Shown: one piece after another, positions 7,157 to 15,498 of the stretch
Numbering within the stretch: the first letter of the stretch is position 1
Layout of the letters: each line of letters starts with the position of its first letter
DNA from: an uncultured Planctomycetaceae bacterium
GTDB lineage: Bacteria > Planctomycetota > Planctomycetia > Pirellulales > UBA1268
Assembly (NCBI GenBank): GCA_903958265.1
Contig: CAJBSQ010000674.1
Location: 1 to 18,034, forward strand
DNA length: 18,034 nucleotides
Reading direction: 5' to 3'
Program-made: the position numbers and the translations under genes
Notes under the pieces: generated by a model
What the model was told of the DNA's origin: nothing
Seen by the model: the letters and a program-made list of their open reading frames with translations, nothing else
Database searches by the model: none

Positions 7157-7302
7157 GCCCGGATGAACCTCGCGCAGCGGGGCATCCGCGAAAGCCCCTC
7201 ACCGAAAGGCGTGGGTGGAGTGGGGCCTCGAAAGCAGACGACCGTCGCGCCACCCTGGGCTCGCGGCCAGGGGCGGGGCACGGACCCCCTCGGCCAGCCG
7301 GG

Positions 7303-7593
7303 TTACACGGCTTCCGGCTGGCGGTCGAGCGACTCGCAGTCGCTCTTCTGCGACCGGAAGAAGCCGATCTTCTCCAGGGACTTATAGACCTCCTCCAGCG
7401 TCTTCTCGCCAAAGTTCGAGATCGAGAGCAGGTCAGTCCGCGTACAGTTGAGGAGATCGTGGACCGTGAAGATGCCCTTCTCTTCCAGACAGTTCGTCGT
7501 GCGTACGGAGAGCCCGATCTCGGCCGTGCTCATCTCGAGCTTCTCGGCCATCTCGTCGGTCTGCGTGAGATTCTTGTACGGCACTCGTGGCAT
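7303..7593 (-). CDS. Stand-alone RNA polymerase alpha C-terminal domain (alpha-CTD) protein
   Basis: A 96-residue protein consisting essentially of one alpha-CTD (about residues 20-78), with no N-terminal assembly domain. The segment IGLSVRTTNCLEEKG...ISNFGEKTLEEV aligns by eye with E. coli RpoA. DNA-contacting residues R265, N268, C269, G296 and K298 correspond to R31, N34, C35, G62 and K64; S299 is T65. It should therefore be able to bind UP-element-like minor grooves or transcription factors. It may act as a small DNA-binding regulator or mimic of the polymerase domain, but its partners are unknown. The start at 7593 (MPRVPYKNL) follows GGGAGGG at 7599-7605 with five bases spacing; ATGs at 7623 and 7638 lack this. 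It is upstream of, and on the same strand as, the three-gene ATPase operon, and divergent from the helicase. Confidence 0.9.
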   Translation of the reverse strand: MPRVPYKNLTQTDEMAEKLEMSTAEIGLSVRTTNCLEEKGIFTVHDLLNCTRTDLLSISNFGEKTLEEVYKSLEKIGFFRSQKSDCESLDRQPEAV

Positions 7594-7627
7594 GGGTTCC
7601 CTCCCGTGCGGATCGAGATTCATCAAA

Positions 7628-7651
7628 GCCCGGGCCATGACGGACCCGGGC
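7628..7651. promoter_or_regulatory. Inverted repeat in the divergent alpha-CTD/helicase leader
   Basis: GCCCGGG (7628-7634) and CCCGGGC (7645-7651) form perfect 7-bp arms around a 10-base centre. The element is 35 bases upstream of the alpha-CTD start and 13 bases before a TATACT box facing the helicase. It could be an operator for either gene or a hairpin in the alpha-CTD mRNA leader. Confidence 0.35.
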
Positions 7652-7664
7652 GACTGGGAGGCAA

Positions 7665-7670
7665 TATACT
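7665..7670 (+). promoter_or_regulatory. -10-like box directly before the helicase start
   Basis: TATACT matches the sigma70 -10 consensus at five of six positions and is the only AT-rich spot in the divergent region. No convincing -35 exists at 16-18 bp. If used, transcription would start near 7677, only about three bases before the first ATG at 7680. That implies a leaderless message or a later start codon (ATG 7710 or GTG 7764). Confidence 0.35.
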
Positions 7671-7679
7671 CAAGACCGG

Positions 7680-10166
7680 ATGGAATCGCCTACATCGTCC
7701 TGTGACGGGATGACTCCGGAGGTTCCGCATCTTGCCAATTTTCCCTTGCGAAGCCTCCCAATCGTGCCTGATACCACCTTTGCCGCGCTCAACGATTCCC
7801 AGCGGCGGGCCGCCGCCCACGTCGAAGGACCCCTGCTCGTGCTAGCAGGGCCCGGTAGCGGAAAGACCCGTGTGGTCACGCATCGTCTGGCCAACCTGAT
7901 TGCCGAGGGTGTGCCACCGGAGCGGATCGTGGCGCTGACCTTCACCAACAAGGCGGCCGACGAGATGCGCCGCCGGGTCACCGAACTGGTCGGCCCGCAG
8001 CCGGTGGAGATGGGCACGTTTCACCGCTTTGGGGCCCGCCTCCTCCGCCGGCATGCCCGCCAGGTGGGATTGACGGGCGATTACTCGATTCTCGATCCCG
8101 ATGATGCCGGAGGGGTGCTCAAGCGGGCGGTGAAGTCGCTGGGAATCGCGACGACCCATACGCCCGTCGACCGGATCGCCGGGGTGATCTCGCGGGCCAA
8201 GAACGACCTCCTGACCCCCGAGACCTTCGAGCCCCGCTGGGGCAAGCCCGTCGATGATCTCGCCCGGCGGGTCTGGCCTGTCTACCAGCGGATGCTGCTG
8301 CGGGCCGACTCCGTCGACTTCGACGACCTGCTGGTGCATGTCGCCAGATTGCTCGTCGAGGACGCCGAACTCCGGCGGAGTCTCGATGCTCGCTATCGGT
8401 TCATCCTCGTGGATGAATATCAAGACACCAACGCGGTGCAGTACGGCATCCTGCGGGGACTGTCGATCGACCATCCCAACCTCGCCGTCACCGGCGACCC
8501 CGACCAGGCGATCTACGGTTGGCGGGGGGCCAGCATCCGCAACATCCTGGAGTTCGAGCGGGACTACCCTGCGGCGACGGTGGTGAAGCTCGAAGACAAC
8601 TACCGGAGCACCGCCAACATCCTCGGCACAGCCGATCGGCTGATCGCGCACAACTCGCGGCGGAAGATCAAGCGGTTGGTGACGGCCGCGGCCCCCGGAG
8701 CGCCGGTCAGGATCGTGCTCGACGGCTCGGGGCTCGAGGAGGCGGATCGCATCGCTACCGAGATCGCCGCCGCCACCGCTGCCGGACAGCGGTCGCGCCG
8801 CGACTTCGCGATCCTGTTCCGGGCCAACGCCCTGTCGCGGTCGTTCGAACTGGCGCTGCGGAGCCGGAGGATCGCCTATCAGCTCGTCCGTGGGCTGGAG
8901 TTTTTCAAACGCCGAGAGATCCGCGACGTGGTCGCCTGGCTGAGGCTGCTGCGAAACCCGCGTGACGACGAGGCGCTCCTGCGGGTGGTCAACGTGCCCC
9001 CGCGGGGCATCGGCCGTCAGTCGCTCGACCGGCTTGCTGCCTGGGCCGAGGATCATGCCCTGCCCCGGCTCGAGGCGGTCGCGAACGCCGCCGCGATTCC
9101 CGGCATGCCGAAGCGGGCGGCCACGGCCCTGGCCGGTTTCGCCCGGCTGCACGCGGAACTCGCGGCCGCGGCGGGCCGGGAGCCCTCGGTGGCGGCCCTG
9201 CTGGAGGCGGTGCTCGACCGCACCGGCTACCGCGACATGCTGGCGGAAGAGTCGGAGGACGACGAAGACGGGCAGGATCGACTCGCCAACGTGGAGGAAC
9301 TCGTCACGGCGGCGCGGCAGTTCGACGACTCCTTTGCGGCCGGCGATCCGGGCCGCGATGTCGATGTCGCTGCCCTCGGGGGATTTCTCGAGACCACGGC
9401 GTTGGTTGCCGACGCCGACGCCTGGGACGCCGCCTCCGATCGGGTGGCCCTGATGACGTTCCACGCCGCGAAGGGGCTCGAGTTTCCAGTCGTTTACTTG
9501 GTGGCCATGGAGGATGGAATCCTCCCGCACGAGCGGAGCCTCGATCGGCCTGATCAGCTCGAGGAAGAGCGGCGACTGGTGTTCGTGGGGATCACCCGAG
9601 GCCAGGAGGAGGTGCATGCCAGTTGCGCGCGGATGCGCGACTACCGCGGCACGCGGCGGATCTCGGCTCCGAGCCTATTTCTCACCGAGATGCAGGGTTC
9701 CGAGACGGTGGTGGTGGGCACCGAGGCCCCGGCCGAGCGCACCACCTTCGATCCGTTTGGAGATGCCGCGCGGCGGCAGGGGGACGACTTCGACGACCTG
9801 GTCCAGGATCGCCCCTCCGGCGACAGTGAACCAGCCCGTCGCGTCGCCCGCGGGGACGGGCTGACCATGGAACTGGATGATTCCCAGGACGAGTTCACGG
9901 CTTCCCCGCCGCCCAAGCCCCGCCGTCGCTTTGACACCGCAATCGAACGGGCGACCGACCTCGCGCTGCGGCTCGCCGGGACCGCACCACCCAAGAGAAC
10001 GTACGAGAAGGGGCAGCGGGTACGGCATGCGGACTACGGCGAGGGGGTGATCACCGGCATCAGCGGCTCAGGTCCGCGGTCGGTTGGAATCGTGATCTTC
10101 GACGGCCCAGCCGGCACGAGGAAGTTCGTTCTCAGCCACAACGCCCTCGACGTCGTCGCGGAATAA
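7680..10166 (+). CDS. UvrD/PcrA-type superfamily 1A DNA helicase
   Basis: An 828-residue ATP-dependent 3'-5' helicase, likely for nucleotide-excision or mismatch repair and clearance of stalled replication intermediates. All SF1 motifs are visible: Q-motif LNDSQRRAA (Q41), Walker A GPGSGKT (57-63), Ia ALTFTNKAADEM (85-96), II VDEYQDT (244-250), III GDPDQAIYGWRGA (272-284), IV NYRST (307-311), V TFHAAKGLEF (593-602) and VI VGITR (636-640) with the arginine finger. After a variable acidic linker (about 690-765), the C-terminus has the Tudor-like RNAP/DNA-contact domain of PcrA/UvrD (GQRVRHADYGEGVITG, residues 775-790). The length is slightly above the usual 720-780 because of the linker and a roughly 30-residue N-terminal extension. 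The start is uncertain: ATG 7680, ATG 7710 and GTG 7764 are all possible and none has a good ribosome-binding site. It converges with the fucose synthase gene 19 bases downstream. Confidence 0.93.
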   Translation: MESPTSSCDGMTPEVPHLANFPLRSLPIVPDTTFAALNDSQRRAAAHVEGPLLVLAGPGSGKTRVVTHRLANLIAEGVPPERIVALTFTNKAADEMRRRVTELVGPQPVEMGTFHRFGARLLRRHARQVGLTGDYSILDPDDAGGVLKRAVKSLGIATTHTPVDRIAGVISRAKNDLLTPETFEPRWGKPVDDLARRVWPVYQRMLLRADSVDFDDLLVHVARLLVEDAELRRSLDARYRFILVDEYQDTNAVQYGILRGLSIDHPNLAVTGDPDQAIYGWRGASIRNILEFERDYPAATVVKLEDNYRSTANILGTADRLIAHNSRRKIKRLVTAAAPGAPVRIVLDGSGLEEADRIATEIAAATAAGQRSRRDFAILFRANALSRSFELALRSRRIAYQLVRGLEFFKRREIRDVVAWLRLLRNPRDDEALLRVVNVPPRGIGRQSLDRLAAWAEDHALPRLEAVANAAAIPGMPKRAATALAGFARLHAELAAAAGREPSVAALLEAVLDRTGYRDMLAEESEDDEDGQDRLANVEELVTAARQFDDSFAAGDPGRDVDVAALGGFLETTALVADADAWDAASDRVALMTFHAAKGLEFPVVYLVAMEDGILPHERSLDRPDQLEEERRLVFVGITRGQEEVHASCARMRDYRGTRRISAPSLFLTEMQGSETVVVGTEAPAERTTFDPFGDAARRQGDDFDDLVQDRPSGDSEPARRVARGDGLTMELDDSQDEFTASPPPKPRRRFDTAIERATDLALRLAGTAPPKRTYEKGQRVRHADYGEGVITGISGSGPRSVGIVIFDGPAGTRKFVLSHNALDVVAE

Positions 10167-10185
10167 CACGTCAGCCGGCGGGTGA

Positions 10186-11136
10186 TCACGCCATCGCGGC
10201 GTGGGCCCGCCACCACTCCACGGTGGTCTTCAGGCCGGTCTCAAACTCCTGCGTGGGCGACCAGCCCAGGAGCGACTTGGCCCGCGAGATGTCGAGGCCG
10301 CGGCGCGGCTGCCCGTCGGGCTTCGACGTGTCCCACGCGATCCGGCCCGAATAGTCGCAGGCCACGGCGATCATCTCGACGAGGTCGCGGATCGCGATCT
10401 CGATCCCGCCGCCGAGATTGATCGGCACCGGTTCGTCCATTACCTCGGCAGCCCGCACGATCCCCTCGGCCGCGTCGTCGACGTAGAGAAACTCCCGGGT
10501 CGCCGCCCCGGTGCCCCAGCAGACCACCTCGGGGGCCGAAGTGAGCCGCGCCTCCTCGCATTTGCGAATCAGCGCGGGAATCACATGGCTCGACGCCGGG
10601 TTGAAGTTATCGCCGGGGCCGTAAAGGTTGACCGGCACCACGACGGCACTGGCGAGGCCGTACTCGCGGCGATAGCCGTCGAGCATCACGAAGATCGCCT
10701 TCTTGGCGACGCCGTAGGGGGCGTTGGTCTCTTCGGGATAGCCGTTCCAGATATCCTCTTCGCGAAAGGGCACCGGACAGTGTTTCGGGTAGGCGCAGAC
10801 CGTGCCCGTGTGCACGAACTTCCGCAGCGAGCGGCGGCGGGCCTGCTCCACGAGGTGCAGCCCCATCGCCATGTTGGCGTAGAAGAAACGGCCGGGGTGG
10901 GCCATGTTCGCGCCGATGCCCCCGACTTCGGCGGCCAGGTGGATGACCACGTCGGGCCGGGCGGTGTCGTAGAGCCGCTCCACGTCGGCCTCGATCGTGA
11001 GATCATAATCACGGCGGCGGGGCACGACGATTCGGTCTTCGGGCACGCCCCGCTCACGGAGCACCCGCCTGACGACCCGGCCGAGGAAGCCGGCACCGCC
11101 GGTGACCACGATTCGCTGGCTGGAAAGGTCGAGCAT
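10186..11136 (-). CDS. fcl: GDP-L-fucose synthase (GDP-4-keto-6-deoxymannose epimerase/reductase)
   Basis: A 316-residue short-chain dehydrogenase that epimerises and reduces GDP-4-keto-6-deoxy-D-mannose to GDP-L-fucose using NADPH. The Rossmann fingerprint GGAGFLG is at 13-19. The active site can be read by comparison with E. coli GFS: YxxxK at Y141/K145 (YGVAKK), C114 in GTVCAYPK, and H184 in SSHVIPAL. The usual catalytic Ser107 is T112 here, a conservative change. NLYGPGDNFNP (170-180) is typical of the family. It is the last gene of the cluster, 25 bases behind the gene for the dehydratase that makes its substrate. The start at 11136 has no clear Shine-Dalgarno, so translation may depend on the upstream gene. 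Confidence 0.9.
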   Translation of the reverse strand: MLDLSSQRIVVTGGAGFLGRVVRRVLRERGVPEDRIVVPRRRDYDLTIEADVERLYDTARPDVVIHLAAEVGGIGANMAHPGRFFYANMAMGLHLVEQARRRSLRKFVHTGTVCAYPKHCPVPFREEDIWNGYPEETNAPYGVAKKAIFVMLDGYRREYGLASAVVVPVNLYGPGDNFNPASSHVIPALIRKCEEARLTSAPEVVCWGTGAATREFLYVDDAAEGIVRAAEVMDEPVPINLGGGIEIAIRDLVEMIAVACDYSGRIAWDTSKPDGQPRRGLDISRAKSLLGWSPTQEFETGLKTTVEWWRAHAAMA

Positions 11137-11161
11137 GACTGGAGAGCGAGACCAGCTGGCC

Positions 11162-12214
<1,053 letters not shown>

Positions 12215-12334
12215 GTCTGATGCTCCTGGTTGGCCCATCGCTCCCTGCGAGCGTGCCGTGCTACGGCCGGGGGGAGAATACCCGATCGCGGCCGCCGCAG
12301 GAACCGAGGCCCGCCAGGGTGCCGTCGGCGGCGC

Positions 12335-13126
12335 TCAGCGGCTCGCCGTGTCGCCCGGCTTCACGTCGGCGGTTGTGGGCGACTCGGTCTCGGTGTCGGG
12401 CGTCGCCGCTTTGCCTCCGGGCGACGCGCCGGCGATGACGGCCGAGTCGAGCGCCGGCAGGAGCGTGGAGAGAAAGTCTTCGCACTCCACCATCGCCTGG
12501 GCGCTGGTGAGTCGCGTCTCATCGACGATCGCGTAGAGTTTGTAGACGGCAGGTTCCCCGACCAGGGCGATGCGGGCGATCTGCGGGGCGATCCAGCTCC
12601 GGGCGGCGGCGACGTTTTCCGCGTCGATGCTGGCCTCGTCGCGAATGCCGTAGGTCCAGAAAATCCGCAGGGTCTGGCCAGTCTTGCGGAAGGTACCGGT
12701 GAAGGTTTCGGCCTCCCGGCCGTCCGACAGCGACACCTTCTGCCGGTGCTCTGCCTCGCCGATCTCGAAGCCGGCGCCCGGATAGCACCGGTCCGGAGTG
12801 TGTCCGGAAGCATCGTGAGGACGGGCGCAGACCACGAATGCCGAAACCCGGGCCTTGGTCCGCGAGTTTCGATAGAGCCGGGATATGTGCCCCACCGCAC
12901 CGGCCCGCTCCAACTCCTTGGGATCGCCTTCCAGTTCACGCTCCAGTTCCCAGGCCCCGAACTTTTCGGGAAAGCTGGCCTCCAGCAACGTGGCCGCGGC
13001 GTCGAGGTCTTTGCTGACGCTCTTGTCTTTCCACCGCTCAGTCAGATAGCCCTGCGCGACCGTGACGCCCACCACGAGCAAGGCCGCCCCTACCAGCGTC
13101 ATCAGGCCGGATGAAGAACCTTTCAT
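12335..13126 (-). CDS. EpsI/DUF3485-like exosortase-associated protein
   Basis: A 263-residue protein with an N-terminal TM anchor (about residues 9-27) and an extracytoplasmic domain. The segment HDASGHTPDRCYPGAGFEI (H109, C114, P116) matches the H..(P)..C.PG signature of the EpsI/DUF3485 family, which is encoded beside or fused to exosortases in exopolysaccharide clusters. Its exact biochemical role is not established. The C-terminal 35 residues are a Pro/Thr/Ser-rich tail. It lies 41 bases behind the Wzc-like gene, and the exosortase is two genes upstream, as expected for a functional set. The ATG at 13126 is preferred because GGAGG lies ten bases upstream; a TTG at 13132 is only four bases from it. 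Confidence 0.82.
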   Translation of the reverse strand: MKGSSSGLMTLVGAALLVVGVTVAQGYLTERWKDKSVSKDLDAAATLLEASFPEKFGAWELERELEGDPKELERAGAVGHISRLYRNSRTKARVSAFVVCARPHDASGHTPDRCYPGAGFEIGEAEHRQKVSLSDGREAETFTGTFRKTGQTLRIFWTYGIRDEASIDAENVAAARSWIAPQIARIALVGEPAVYKLYAIVDETRLTSAQAMVECEDFLSTLLPALDSAVIAGASPGGKAATPDTETESPTTADVKPGDTASR

Positions 13127-13167
13127 GAACAACCATCCTCCCTCTGTCGGGGCCGCGGCCGGGATGG

Positions 13168-15417
13168 TCAGGCCGGGATCGGCGACGCATAGAGCCGCCG
13201 ACGATTGGAGTCGGAGACGCCGTTGACCACCGTACCGAGCACGCGGATGCCAACCGAACGAAGGCGGTCGACAGCACTGGTGACCTGCGGCATGCGGCTC
13301 ACGTCTCGCATCGTGGCCACGATCGCGAGGTCGCTCAACTGGCCGAGCAGGAGCACGTCGGCGAAGGCGAGCACCGGTCCGGCGTCGATCACCACATGGT
13401 CGAAGGAGTCGCGAAGACTCTTGATGAGCGCGGCCGTCTCCGGACGAGACAGGGCGGTGATTGCCGCGTAGTCGCAGACGCCGCCGGTGACAGCGAACAA
13501 GCCGTCGATGGCAGTGGGCTGCACCGCCTCGTCGGGCGAAATCTCTCCGCGGAGCAGTTCAGGCAGGCCCGCCCGCAGATCCAGGCCGAGGGCGAGGTGT
13601 GCGTTGGGGTGTCGAAGGTCGCCGTCGAGCAGGAGCGTTCGCTTGCCTGACCGGGCGAGGCTTGCCGCAAGCTGTGCGGCAAACGTCGTCTTGCCCTCGT
13701 GCTCCACGGCACTGGTCACCAGGATCACCTTCGGCGCTTCGCGGCCCGTCTGGCTGATCACCGCCCGAATGCCATCGACACACTCGGCGACGTGCCCGTC
13801 GTTGGCCCGCTTTCGTGACCGAGAGATCTGCGGCACGGTGCCGATGACCCGCAGGCCGACCCGCTGTGAGACCTCTTCGGGAATGCTGACGCGGTCGCGA
13901 AGGTACTCAAACAGCACCACTGACCCGCCCCCCAGCACGAGGCCGCCAAGGGCCGCCAGCGCCGAGAGCATGGAGCGGAATAACTCGTCGCTCCCCTCGG
14001 GCACGCTCGCCTCCTCGATCAACTCGACACGGTTGGGCATGTTGACGTCGATCTCGGTCGCATTGAGCTGCACACCCATCTGGTCGGTGACCTTCATGAG
14101 CTGCTCGATCTCCTGCTTGCGGGCCATGAGGTCCGCATTCGCAGCACCCAGGGTCTTGACCTCACTGGCTACCTTGTCGAAATCCTTGGTGGTCTGCTCG
14201 AGTTGCTGGGCGAGAATCTCACGCCGCATCCGCAGCACCACCGGGCTCTCGGCCGCGGCGCCCGTCCGCCGATTCGTGGAATCCATAGCCAGTTGGGCCA
14301 CAATCTGGGGCCGGAGTTCTTCCTTGCGGTCCTCGAGCCGCCTCATCATGGCGTCTCGCATTGCCTCGAGCCGCTTTACGGCAGGGTCGTTGCCGCCGCG
14401 AGCACTCCGTTCGGCCTGATAGGCCATCGACTCCTCGATGGCAGAGAGCCGCTCGCGAAACTCAGCGAACTGCGGGTCACGAAGGAGCATCGCGTCGACG
14501 GTCTCTTCGGGTACCGACTGCTCGAGCGAGATCTCACCACGGTCCTTGGCGTCCATGATCGCCAACTCGGCGTCGATGAGCGTCAGGTCACGCTGGGTCT
14601 GGTTGAGTTGAGCGCGAAGCGTGCCGAGATGGTCGAGCAGCAGGCTTCGCTGCGTGGCGACCTCGGCGGTGTCGGCCGTTCCCAGCGACTTCGCCAGGTT
14701 GTTGTAGGTGTCGAGGCTGGATCGCACCTCGGCCATGTTTTCCTTGTACTTCCGCTCCAGCGTGTCACGCCGGTTGAGCCGCTCCGACTTCTCCTTATTG
14801 ACGACGTCGGAGAGGTAGGCCTGGGCCACCGCATTGACGATCTGGGTGACTTCCTTGGCGTCTTCACCCCGCATCCGCACCTGGACGACTTCCGATTCCA
14901 TTGGCGCCGACACCTGGATATTCCGCATCAGGTAACCGACGGGATCGTCCTCGGTACTCAGGGTCGACAGGCTCGAGATACCCGGCCGACGCAGCGCCGA
15001 CGTCAGCACGAACGGGCTCTTGATGAGCTGCACCTGCGTCTTGCGGTAGGCCTCGTATTCGGCGTTGTCGCGGCCGCCGCCCACGCCGAACATGCCCGAC
15101 TTGTCGCGGACGCGAAGCCAGGCGACCGACTCGAAGCCCTTGGGCAGGAAGACCCACGTGAGAATGCCGGCAATCGAGGCGAGCGCGAGCGCCAGGGCCG
15201 TGGCCGGCAGCCAGCGGCGGCGAAACGCATGCCAGGCCCGACGGTAGTCGATGCCTCCGGCCAGGGGATCGGCACCGCCGTACGACTGCGACGGCGAGGA
15301 CTGACCCAGCGGAGACAACCCCGTGTCGCGGAGCGGCGCGAGCATGCCGGCGTTGGGATTGCCGGTGGCCGTCGCGGTTGGAGACGTTCCGTCCATGGGT
15401 GCACTGCCTTCGCTCAT
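13168..15417 (-). CDS. Wzc-like polysaccharide chain-length/co-polymerase protein with BY-kinase domain
   Basis: A 749-residue inner-membrane protein for control of exopolysaccharide polymerisation and export. A Wzz domain begins after residue 56, with TM1 at about 72-92 and TM2 at about 482-503. The long periplasmic part has coiled-coil helices (about 205-290 and 395-445) and ends in the MPNRVELIEEASVPEGSDE proline segment before TM2. The cytoplasmic P-loop kinase domain shows Walker A VEHEGKTT (571-578, K576), Walker A' LLLDGDLRHP (D598, D600) and Walker B VVIDAGP (D678). The Walker A lacks the usual Pro (commonly PGEGK-S/T). The C-terminus has a single Tyr (Y743) and no Tyr cluster, so the classical autophosphorylation tail is absent or minimal. 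The ATG at 15417 lacks a strong ribosome-binding site. It sits between the exosortase and the EpsI-like gene. Confidence 0.9.
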   Translation of the reverse strand: MSEGSAPMDGTSPTATATGNPNAGMLAPLRDTGLSPLGQSSPSQSYGGADPLAGGIDYRRAWHAFRRRWLPATALALALASIAGILTWVFLPKGFESVAWLRVRDKSGMFGVGGGRDNAEYEAYRKTQVQLIKSPFVLTSALRRPGISSLSTLSTEDDPVGYLMRNIQVSAPMESEVVQVRMRGEDAKEVTQIVNAVAQAYLSDVVNKEKSERLNRRDTLERKYKENMAEVRSSLDTYNNLAKSLGTADTAEVATQRSLLLDHLGTLRAQLNQTQRDLTLIDAELAIMDAKDRGEISLEQSVPEETVDAMLLRDPQFAEFRERLSAIEESMAYQAERSARGGNDPAVKRLEAMRDAMMRRLEDRKEELRPQIVAQLAMDSTNRRTGAAAESPVVLRMRREILAQQLEQTTKDFDKVASEVKTLGAANADLMARKQEIEQLMKVTDQMGVQLNATEIDVNMPNRVELIEEASVPEGSDELFRSMLSALAALGGLVLGGGSVVLFEYLRDRVSIPEEVSQRVGLRVIGTVPQISRSRKRANDGHVAECVDGIRAVISQTGREAPKVILVTSAVEHEGKTTFAAQLAASLARSGKRTLLLDGDLRHPNAHLALGLDLRAGLPELLRGEISPDEAVQPTAIDGLFAVTGGVCDYAAITALSRPETAALIKSLRDSFDHVVIDAGPVLAFADVLLLGQLSDLAIVATMRDVSRMPQVTSAVDRLRSVGIRVLGTVVNGVSDSNRRRLYASPIPA

Positions 15418-15451
15418 GTCACCGGCACTTATCGTGGCTCACCACCCGGCA

Positions 15452-15475
15452 GAACGGTGCAACGAGCACCCGTTC
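15452..15475 (-). promoter_or_regulatory. Hairpin between exosortase and Wzc-like genes
   Basis: GAACGGTGC (15452-15460) pairs with GCACCCGTTC (15466-15475), nine pairs with one bulged base and a five-base loop. It lies 24 bases behind the exosortase stop and 35 bases before the Wzc-like start. No T-run follows, so partial termination, mRNA processing or differential stability are all possible. Confidence 0.4.
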
Positions 15476-15498
15476 AGCAAACTGACCATACCTTAAGT

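Noticed and set aside
7842..9617. 591-codon minus-strand frame
   Set aside because: It is antisense to the helicase, whose seven motifs are intact. The product is Gly/Arg/Pro-rich with no domain.
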